From Intoshia linei (taxonomy: Eukaryota; Orthonectida; Rhopaluridae), in contig LWCA01000622.1 in the NCBI GenBank assembly GCA_001642005.1, forward strand, positions 1 to 21,842: 21,842 bases of DNA, in the 5' to 3' direction. Made by a program: the position numbers and the translations under genes. Below are positions 1 through 9,051 of the stretch, piece after piece (within the stretch, counting starts at the first letter, position 1; each line of letters starts with the position of its first letter). Below the pieces are notes generated by a model that was given only the letters and a program-made list of their open reading frames with translations, searched no databases and was not told the origin of the DNA.

Positions 1-287
1 TTTAATTTCGAATATAAAATAGAAAAATAACATTTTAAATATTTTTATGATGAAAAAATTTAAAGGCAATGTGTTTAAGTAAAATTTAATGGTTAATAAG
101 TATAATATATTTACATTATATGGTGGAGGATTGAAAGAAATATTTATTTATTCAAGGTATTCATTTTCGTAATTAAAAATAAAATTATAAAAAATAATTG
201 AATGTTAATAAAACGAGACGCATTGCAGTTACCTATACTTAATTTGGTGTTAAAATTATAAAACATATTTAATTAAATTTAATTTAA

Positions 288-386
288 ACGCTGGAAGTTG
301 ATGAAATTCGCCAATTGGTTCAATCCTTTCCGTCAAGTTTAACTGAAGTTGTAGTAAATAAAGGTGGGAATCTACTTAATTATTAG
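288..386 (+). pseudogene. Tc1-like transposase, C-terminal tail fragment
   Basis: The plus-strand frame ending at the TAG at 384-386 reads IRQLVQSFPSSL...NKGGNLLNY. This is the layout of the last helix and tail of Tc1 transposases, which typically end L-[IV]-x-S-M-P-R-R...KGG-x-T-x-Y-stop. The complete Tc1 copy at 11302-12838 in this window ends in a comparable way (EGMPRH...KGGTTKY). No DDE core continues upstream in this frame, so this is the 3' end of a decayed copy. The assignment rests on about 30 residues. The frame is open from about 288. Confidence 0.6.
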
Positions 387-671
387 AAATTAAAAAGTTA
401 TATTTAGAAATTGTTTTTTTAGCATTTATACATACACATTTCACATAGTTATGACGAATTTTTTTAGTCATGAAAATTTTAATTGCTAATTATTTTCTTA
501 ATTGATAGATTATTTTTTATAAATTATTGCATAGAACATTTATGACATCAAGACAGTCATATATTGCATAAATAACCTATATTGCAACTCAAAAATACCA
601 TTATACGAAGAAATTCACTTTTTTCACATAGTTTTGGGGATGAGTTTACAATTAATATCTAATTATTATAG

Positions 672-1145
672 TAATAGACAATGCTCCGTGTCATTCACAC
701 ATTGAAGATATCTTGTCTGAACAAGAATTTTTGGAGCATTATATATTACGGTATATAAATAATTGAATGCTATATAATATTTTTTAAGATTGGCCCCCTA
801 CAGCCCAATGCTAAACCCAATAGAAAAGGAGTGGTCAGTGATTAATTCTAAAGTAAAACGACAGTTATCAAGTAATATTGGGTTTCATGTAATAACTATA
901 TATTTATATCAGTTAGAATGCCACAAATCTTAGTCGCTGACAGGGAAAATATAAGTATTATGAATTTTAGGTATGAATTATATGAGAATATATTGAAATA
1001 GCTTAATTATTAACAGACTCCAAACATTGAAAATCTTGATAACTGAATCTATTGACTACATAACCCACAGTTGTGCATCAACTGTATATCTGGCATTCAA
1101 CCTAAATATATTGATGCAATAAACAAGATTGATATGCAATTTTGA
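672..1145 (+). pseudogene. DDE_3-type transposase (IS630/Tc1/mariner superfamily), spliced, one frame break
   Basis: Four segments join into one reading frame: 672-750, 789-871, 913-970 and 1017-1145. They are separated by apparent introns of 38 nt (751-788), 41 nt (872-912) and 46 nt (971-1016), each GT...AG and each restoring a family-like sequence across the junction (R at cg|a, I at a|tt, R at ag|a). The first exon gives IDNAPCHSHIEDIL, with the second catalytic Asp. The second gives LAPYSPMLNPIE, with the catalytic Glu 35 residues after the Asp. The third and fourth give RMPQILVADRENISIMNFR and TESIDYIT, then PQLCINCISGIQPKYI to a TGA at 1143-1145. A single-base deletion near 1064-1067 separates TESIDYIT from PQLC. 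There is no GT upstream to splice around it, so it is a true frame break or a sequencing error. The first catalytic Asp and N-terminal DNA-binding part were not found in 1-671. Confidence 0.72.
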
Positions 1146-1473
1146 GGTAATTTTAGTTAATTAATAATTTCAAATAATTTTTAGGGTGAATCAATTTATC
1201 TAAATCAAGCAATCATATTTTTGTAAATTAAATAATTATAACTAATATAAAACTACTTTAGTAAAAAATGGATATAACATTTAAACAAAATTATTCGAAA
1301 AAGAATTTGAAACGTTTATTAAGAAATAGTTAGAAAAAAGGGATTTTTAGAAATGACTCAATACTGACGTAAAAAATAGAAATTTTTGCCCATATAATAC
1401 TGATTGTAATTTTAATTAATTGTAGCGAAGTTTCTGTTTATATTTACGTAAGGGTTTAAGGAACAAACCCACA

Positions 1474-1588
1474 TTATCACATTGAATTTAACTGTTATTA
1501 CTTTGAAAGTAATTGTTATCACATTGACAATCGTTATTCCGTTTTGAATTTAGCTATTATCACATCGGTTGTAATGATTATCATATCG
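1474..1588. repeat. Degenerate repeat with TTATCAYATYG core, ~41/21-nt spacing
   Basis: TTATCACATTG occurs at 1474 and 1516, TTATCACATCG at 1557 and TTATCATATCG at 1578. Start-to-start distances are 42, 41 and 21 nt. Intervening sequence is partly alike (GAATTTA-ACTG / GAATTTAGCTA). This looks like an eroded tandem repeat of about 41 nt with a 21-nt half unit. Confidence 0.6.
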
Positions 1589-1608
1589 ATAGGGAAATGG
1601 TATAGTCC

Positions 1609-1625
1609 GAGCCAACTGTTGGCTC
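1609..1625. repeat. Perfect 7-bp inverted repeat (hairpin)
   Basis: GAGCCAA-CTG-TTGGCTC is a perfect 7-bp stem with a 3-nt loop, immediately downstream of the 41/21-nt repeat. Its local G+C content is unusually high for this window. No function is assigned. Confidence 0.5.
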
Positions 1626-1718
1626 ACCACGACTCCGATACGGTACAGTCCAATCTAAGCTATAAAAATTGAGAAATATATTGAAACTACATTAGATGAT
1701 CCACGCAACAATAAATAT

Positions 1719-2237
1719 TTAATCTTTCATATAAACAATATAATCATTAGCATAATTATAGTAACAATACATCCAGCCAATGGTTGATTCCAAAATGATG
1801 GTTTTAATAATTAGAATTGATGTACTTGATTCATAGTTAAAAACGTTTTGATAATAATAAAAAAATGTATGACTAATAAAGGCTGAGAATAACAGTCGAT
1901 ATTTATTGTAATATCGTTTTTCAAAGTCTTTATGTTCTAATGAATATATAAAAGATGAAATAAAAATAGGTAAAATTATTTGACAGAAAATAATTTCATT
2001 TAAATAAAAAATTATGTCAAATCCATCATAATTTTTCATTGTTATTCTTGCACAAACGGAACGTAAAATTGGTCGTATTGTTAATGAATATAACGGAAGT
2101 ACTAGTAGATGCATAAATATCATATTTTCGATGTAAATTTTATAATCAGGTGTTATTCTATATATTGATATTCCAAGAATAGTCGGTCCATGCATTTTGT
2201 TGTAATCTTGTTGCATATTACAGTTAATCATTATCAT
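1719..2237 (-). CDS. Unrecognised small multi-pass membrane protein-like ORF (172 aa)
   Basis: This is an uninterrupted 172-codon frame starting MIMINCNMQQDYNKMHGP and ending NDYIVYMKD. At roughly 75% A+T an open frame of this length is unlikely by chance, and it is not the shadow of another gene. Hydrophobic stretches lie around residues 37-60 (IENMIFMHLLVLPLYSL), 78-100 (FDIIFYLNEIIFCQIILPIF), 115-130 and 140-160, compatible with three or four membrane passes. There are many aromatic residues. It could be one exon of a larger gene or an intact single-exon gene. I recognise no family and assign no function. The ATG pair at the start (M-I-M) leaves the exact initiation codon open. Confidence 0.42.
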   Translation of the reverse strand: MIMINCNMQQDYNKMHGPTILGISIYRITPDYKIYIENMIFMHLLVLPLYSLTIRPILRSVCARITMKNYDGFDIIFYLNEIIFCQIILPIFISSFIYSLEHKDFEKRYYNKYRLLFSAFISHTFFYYYQNVFNYESSTSILIIKTIILESTIGWMYCYYNYANDYIVYMKD

Positions 2238-3480
2238 ATATTCACAAATACAAATTAATTTAACTAGGTTTATTACATTCCTTATTTCAAATTTTTATTT
2301 TATGAAATTTTTTGATTTAATATTGTTTTCATTAATGGAATATTTCCAATGTTCACATTATATTTTTCTAATGTTTATTTTATTGTACAAGTTTGATTTG
2401 ATTGAATTTTAATTTTAAAGAAATAAACGAAAAAATGATAAACACTCCCATAATAATTTAAATATCTGATATCTTCTCAAACATACAGAACAATTTAGAA
2501 TACAGAACAAGCTAGATTTATTTAAGAGTAAAATTTTAATGATTAAATAGATTCACACAATAGAATCACACTAAAACGTTGAACCCTAATTATCACATTA
2601 TAATATTGAGAATCTTTTGTATTTTGGAAATTTTTGTTTGAATCAGTCGATTATTAGACGTCAATGAGTTGACATCATATTGCTATTGTGAATTAAATAT
2701 CAAATAAATATAAAATGTTTATTAATAATGTTGTTTATTTGTACATGTTATAATTTCTGTATGAGTTATATGTGATCAACGGCATTACGTGAGAAAAATG
2801 TTATATGTTACACAAAAAACGTGTATATAAATCAGTTTTAAGTGTCATGCCCCACTTTTATAACTACGAAATTTCTACGCCCACCATAATTCGTAACACA
2901 TATTTCTATGTAGCGCCCTAACAGAATTTTTTATGTTCATATATTACTGCGCAACCAACTGGGGCAAAAAGTTATATTAAAATTTAATATACCTAAATAT
3001 AACACACAATCAACCGAATTAATTTGTGATTTTTGAGTTTGGATTTAATATTTTTAGTCTATTAAAAATATGCAAATTTACCAAAGTTTAGTCAATCTTG
3101 TTCAAAATTATCATTGATGTAACCAGGGTTTCCAACTGCGTTATTTTCCCCCTGATAATTCGGGTTTTCGAATTCAACTCAGCGCTCAGGGTAATTTAAT
3201 TATTTCAATCAAATCATCAGATCAGACATATTTCATTTATATTCTATAATTTTTTTCTCCATGGTGAAAGCCTCTTAATGTTAGCAGTTAATTTTATTCC
3301 ATTATTTAGTGACACTCATATTTTTTAAAAAAAAAGACCCCTCAAAGTAAAAGAAGGCCTCAAAAAAAATTTTCGCTTCACTATACGTGTATGTCGCTTC
3401 AGACAAATTTTGAGCTTCGCTCAAAAATTCAGGTTGAGAATAACTTAACCTGGTAAAGTTTGCCACTATGTTTTAATGGT
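2238..3480. other. Gene-free AT-rich stretch
   Basis: No supported ORF or RNA gene was found. A small GC-richer patch around 3120-3200 and a local hairpin at about 3402-3425 (TTTTGAGC-TTC-GCTCAAAA) stand out but cannot be assigned. Confidence 0.5.
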
Positions 3481-3481
3481 A

Positions 3482-3653
3482 CAGTGATATCTCGATATAG
3501 TCACGTTCGATTACTTCAATTTTAGTTTGTTTGGAGTTAAATGTAAAGCCAAAATTACATATCTATGATTGCAAAAAATATTTTTGGCTTAAAATTGTTT
3601 TTAAAAAAACTAAAATTTAAGTAATCGAACGTGACTATATCGAGATATCACTG
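3482..3653. mobile_element. 172-bp foldback MITE, Tc1/mariner-pogo type, TA duplication
   Basis: The left end starts CAGTGATATCTCGATATAG at 3482. The right end is its reverse complement, finishing at 3653. The first 35 bp are identical, and 46 of the first 47 bp match (left 3482-3528, right 3607-3653). The element is bracketed by TA at 3480-3481 and 3654-3655, the target duplication of this superfamily. The centre also pairs (GCCAAAAT against ATTTTTGGC), so nearly the whole element can fold into one hairpin. It has no coding capacity. The CAGTG...CTCGATAT terminus resembles pogo/Tigger-type ends, which is an inference from memory. Confidence 0.88.
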
Positions 3654-3659
3654 TAGTTA

Positions 3660-3742
3660 TCTTAACTTATATAATATGCTACGCGATTCTTGTTTGTGTG
3701 TGTGTCCTACTTTATTGAAATAACTACCAATCTTAAAATTTA
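3660..3742 (-). repeat. Dispersed noncoding repeat, 3' end fragment (inverted)
   Basis: The reverse complement of this stretch matches the ends of the copies at 5092-5755 and 20340-20795. All contain TCTAAGA(C/T)-GGTAGTTATTT, then AATAAAG, an AC-rich tail and TATTATATAAGT. It lies directly against the MITE, which may have inserted beside or into it. Confidence 0.75.
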
Positions 3743-4541
3743 AACTGTACATTAATACTATTAACCACTTTGGATTCACACTGAATCCTAGTCTTTTGTC
3801 TGTATTGATTGACCATTAGTTTAAAGCAATTATATAAAAAATGTAATGTACTGCAACAAGTAATTTATGTTTGTACACGATACACATGTATTTAGTTCAA
3901 TGATATCACTTTTATATCAACAAATAGTACAATTACACTAATTATTAGTGCAAAATATGATAAAATGTCAACTGATGAAATAGAATTTTGTAGACTCAAA
4001 AATATCACTCCACTTGTAGTTTATATTAATATTTAATTAAGAATTATTAATTTCTATGAATACAGACAACTAAAAAATTGATATAATTCATAACTTATGA
4101 ATCATAAGGCTTTGTTAATATTGTATAGAAACTGTTACATTGTACTTGATAATTTATTTAACACATAAGTTATACATATTATTGACAATATTTATTTTTT
4201 GATGCATTTTACTATAAATTTATTAACCTATTTACTCAATATATTTTTTCTCGTTTACACTAACTTTATAATTAAATAAACCAAATTTGAAATTGTAGTG
4301 TCCATTGGAATAAAATAATTAACAGAAAATAATTATTTCGTGTCATCTGTTAACTTGAGAAAATTTAAAAAGTGCAATAGAATCAATGTGAGCTGTTATG
4401 GTATATTTTTTTATTTTTAATAGATCAAAATAATGTTTAACGGATTAGGGTTAATATGTAATTATAGACAAGAATTTATATACTTTTAATGAACATTATA
4501 ATTATACATTGTATATATTTTTTTAAATTAAATTTTTATAG
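3743..4541. other. Gene-free stretch upstream of first TRPM exon found
   Basis: This stretch should contain the start-codon exon and promoter of the TRPM gene, but I could not identify either with confidence. It is AT-rich, with no family-like ORF. Confidence 0.45.
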
Positions 4542-7500
4542 GACTCTATCACCAGCTGGAAATGCGATGAATATTTTAACAAGAGGGAATGTTGTCGTTA
4601 TGAACCAAATGTGAAATCCTTAAATCAAATTCCAAATTTTGATACAGCGTAAATTTTACATGACTCTTATTTACCATGTTTATTGATTCATTGATACGTT
4701 TTAATTTTTTATAGGTTAATGACATTTATAAATTGGGGAAATTAAATATAATTCAATTGTCTACTATTTTTTGGTCTTATAAGACTGTTTAGGTAAGTTT
4801 CTTATTTAAATATATTGACCTATTTTTATACGAGTTTCAAAAAATATATTCCAATTCACTGGGGAATAACGCATTTTAGATATAAATGTACACCAGTTTA
4901 GATTCAGCTTTCCTATTTTTATAACTTCCGTTTTATGACGAGTCATGACTCATGACTTATCTGTATGTATATTATTTCATTATGAAGAGAGATTTGTAAA
5001 TAAATTCACAGTATTAACAAATTATTTTGGAATAAATCTCAACTATCATCTCAGTAGACAGAAGGGTTAATTGAAATTTTTAATTGAATTATATATCAGC
5101 CTAGGCTGACTGTTATGTACTACGTACAAACAGCACATAGCTCTGCCGAGGGCACATTTTTATTCTACAAAAAACATAAATTCATGTTGAAAATCTAACT
5201 TAAAAATCCTACTATTCACTATTATTAATACTTTAAAGGAGTGGTTTCCAAATTTGTTTCAGGTGGAACCGTCATATCACATTACTTTTTACTTTAAAGT
5301 GAATTATTCCATTTTAATTTTGAAAAAAGAAGGGTAATTTGGGGTTTTGGGCCTGAAGATATAATTTTTTTAAATTTAAATTTATGATAATGTTTATGAT
5401 TTTAAAATCCGTATCAGCGTATATATTTTTTTAAATTCTCGAACTCGTTTGATTTTCAAAAAAAAGACAATTGGGATATATATTTTTTTAAATTCTCCAA
5501 CTCGTTTGATTTTCAAAAAGAGGGACAATTTTTTAAATTCTCCAATTCGTTTGATTTTCAAAAAGAAGACAATTGGGGTTTTTGACCCGTAAAATGTTCG
5601 TTTGGGAGGTTGAAATTTATCTTATTATATGTCCCGGAAAAAACTGTAATTGAAATATGGAATTTATAAAATTCTAAGACTGGTAGTTATTTCAATAAAG
5701 TGGAACACACACACAAACAAATATTGCGTAGTATATTATATAAGTAAGGATTTTATGGCCTCAGAGGGTTTCGGGTACTGTAGGTCCACTTATACAATAA
5801 TGTATTATAATAAAAAAAAATTTTAATTTTTATTATTATCTTTTTCACTTCAAAAATTTCATCTTGCCAACTCATTACTTGATCGAATATCTCGTTGACT
5901 AGCTTATGACGCCATTGGAATGCATTGAGATGAGAAATTTTGATTTATTTGAGAAAATGGGTTTTTGGTGAAGTACTGTATAATCAAAAGAAGAAATGAT
6001 TTTATAAATGAGTTATTCAGATTTATTGATGTCAAAGTTGAACTCTGCCCTAAATATATGAAATTTTTATTATCTTGATTGGTACCTTTAAAAATACAAC
6101 TTTATTTAAATAAAGTATTTACATAGATGCATTTGTGGAAAAGCTAGAAATAAACACAAAGATAAACACGATTTAAGGCAAAAGAGAAATTATTCTTGGC
6201 ACCCAAAACATGATACAATATTAGAGCCAACCGATGCATTCGGATGTATTGAATATAATGATGGAATAAGGCAAAAAAAATCAAATGTAATTTTATCATA
6301 TTCAATTAAAGTTAATATCATATTATTCTTTTAGCGTTTACTAACTTTTTTATTTTTGGAAAGTGAAAGTGTACTAATAAAATATTAATATTAATATTAA
6401 ATATGCAAAATAATTATTAATAATAATATTTATTTTCCATTGAGCGTTAAAATCTGGTAACTTAAGTTAAGGTTTAATTTAAGCATGTCTGTTATTAAAT
6501 GTTTACGAATCGTTACAGATTTCTGGCCGTATGGAGAATCAGCGAATAGAATGAAATTTCAACTTAATTGGTCATTTTAAAAAATTGTAAATCAGTTTCT
6601 GTTTGATAAATAAACTTAAATTTAACGAAATAGATTCATTAAATTGAAATAATACTTTTATACACAATATTTATAAAAAAATTTAATTTACAAGTACATT
6701 TCAATTATTATTGCGGATACAATTGAGTTATATATTCTATGGTTGATGCTGCCTGTCTAGTAGACCCACATCTTGGCAGAATTCTATGACGGCATCATTG
6801 TCCAAGGTTAAGTTTTACAGGTTAGCCATATTGAACAAATTTAAATTCTATCTCATCGTACACTAAAATCTTTATAGGATTTTAAAATGTAAATGCGATT
6901 CCTAGAACATTTTAAGCCTCGCCCTACATCACAATAAAATGTTTGTTCCAGTAAAAACAATGAATATTTCTATAGAATATTTCTAATTTTTTTGTAATAT
7001 GGTATGTTAATATTTCAGTTTTAACTTGGGTCTGTTGATCTACGATCAAATATTATCATATATTAAAATTAATATTAACTACGATTATAAAATACGATCT
7101 TTTGATTTACGATCAAAAAACTACGATCATGTGATTTTACGATCATTTGAACGGACACGGTGTTTTATATCTTCTGTCAATAAATATTACCGTAGTTACC
7201 GATGCGAAGATTGCGATCTGCATAAATTTTGTTAAGACTGTTACTGAATAATTGTTATTGATGAAAATTTCTAATTTGTACTACGAACGGTTCGACAGAA
7301 TTGTAATACATAGATGGATATCTATTTAAATAAGTATATTGAAATGGAAACTCTATAGACAATTCAGAATATCTTTTATACGGTTCCATTATTATTGTAT
7401 GATACAAGTCAATGAATTCGTCTCAATTCACTCAGTTCCAATGTCTGATCATTGTCCATACAAGGTATATTAGATGAGTTTTAGGTTAATTTACTCTATT

Positions 7501-9051
7501 ATACTAAAAATGGCGCTTTTTGAGATTAATGTCCGCTAGTTAGAATACGTGTTTACAGCGATGAAAAATTTAATCAGACAATTACGTTTAGCAATCAAAT
7601 TTTTTTTAACGTTTTGTTTCAATTTTATATACTATGGAGGTATCGTAGGTGTAAATTCAATAAAGTGACATCAATATCATAATTTCTACTTTTTTTTTGT
7701 TTTGTAGATTATTATATTCTACATTATTTGTTTATTAGTACGTCAGAATGGATTATGATACAAAAGCAGAGAAGATAGTTCATTTTATGCAAAATGTATG
7801 GAATCTTGATTTACCTAATGCAATAATATCTATTCACGGCGGAATATCTGAATTCAGTTTAAACCCTCGATTAGTTCGTGTTGTGAATCAAGGTTTAGTT
7901 AATCTTGCAAAAACGACCGGCATATGGATTTTCACTACTGGAACAAATACCGGCATGAATTTTTAAAATTTATTATTTTACATTGTTATTTAATACATAT
8001 GATTTTAATTCAATTTTAATAGGGGTTGTTCATTATGTTAGTGAAGTGTTAAAGGACAATTTGCACCAAGTTAATTCTAATGTATTGACGTTTGGAATTG
8101 CACCTTGGGGTGTCCTGTCGAATAAAGAACTACTTATCGGACAAAATGTAATATTTTATTTAATTTTAATCCATAATATTCATCAATTTCTGTAAAAACC
8201 GAAAACTTTCCTATAATTATTTTCGAATTTAAAAACTAAGAAAAATAAAATCTGTCCATTTATGAAGATTTTTAGTTAACATTCTTTGGTGGTTAAATTT
8301 TAGAGGGATTTGATACAATTATATACAATTTAAATGTTTTTCTAGAAAAGAGTTCGCTATTTTTCTAAATGTATACATCCCAATGATGCGCGTTTACTGA
8401 ATCAAAACTATTCTTATTATTTATTGGCTGACGACGGTACATCTGGTACTTATGGTGCTGAAATTGGACTAAGAATGAACCTAGAAAAATACATTACTTG
8501 TCAAAAGATTACTAAGCGTATATGATTAATTTATTTCGCTTACTAAAATTTTAGATTACGAAGTGGGAATGATCAGTCCGATACCTGTTGTATGCTTATT
8601 GATAGAAGGTATTATTTATCATATAGTTTAATTGGTGGGTGGTAGAAATTACAATTTTTGAACACTAACCTGGCACAACACTATTTGTAGTATAGTATCA
8701 AAAGAATCTTAGAGATATCATACTGTTAAAAGGGTAAGGGTGTCTCATCAATATTGGTTAGATTTGGAAGATAATACTATTACCCTGAAATACAGTATTG
8801 TAAAGTCATGCCATGGAAATTTACTTTAAAGCGATAGACCTATGTTGTCAGTCCCTGATATAACTAAATATACATTAACGAAAATATGTCTTTATATTTC
8901 TCAAGTATCTCTGTATAGGCGGAATAAGGTGTATAGACATAATTGTTAACTATATATCAAGTGAACCTCGAATACCTGTTATACTTATCGAAGACAGTAA
9001 CAGAGCTGCTGATTTAATTGCCTTCGTGGTTGGATCTGGTGTGGACTATTG
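4542..9051 (+). CDS. TRPM exons 1-7: N-terminal homology region, first half
   Basis: Exon 1 (4542-4648) reads SWKCDEYFNKRECC, the N-terminal TRPM motif SW...KREC. Exon 2 (6127-6286) reads CICGKARNKH and EPTDAFGCIEY, the CxCG and PTDAFG motifs. Exon 3 (7739-7952) starts YVRMDYDTKAEKIVHFM and contains LPNAIISIHGG and GIWIFTTGTNTG. Exon 4 (8023-8147) has TFGIAPWGVL. Exon 5 (8346-8517) has YYLLADDGTSGTYGAEI. Exon 6 (8555-8608) has PIPVVCLLIEG. Exon 7 (8919-9051) has IPVILIEDSNRAADLIAF. These are the successive nucleotide-fold-like MHR1/2 blocks of TRPM. Intron sizes are 1478, 1452, 70 (GC-AG), 198, 37 and 310 nt. Confidence 0.95.

Larger units (their letters stand above)
1146..1718. other. Gene-free AT-rich stretch with short repeats
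   Basis: I see no family-like ORF on either strand. The stretch holds the periodic TTATCACATTG repeat and the 7-bp-stem hairpin listed separately. The rest is low-complexity A+T sequence. Confidence 0.6.

Noticed and set aside
4680-4800. Alternative exon ending at a strong TTTAG|GTAAGTTT donor
   Set aside because: The only frame compatible with the preceding exon hits a stop within ten codons, and the sequence is not TRPM-like.
7026-7235. 69-codon frame ending in a Cys-rich RCEDCDLHKFC
   Set aside because: It lies within TRPM intron 2 and is generated largely by the TACGATC repeats. It does not fit the phase of exons 2 and 3.
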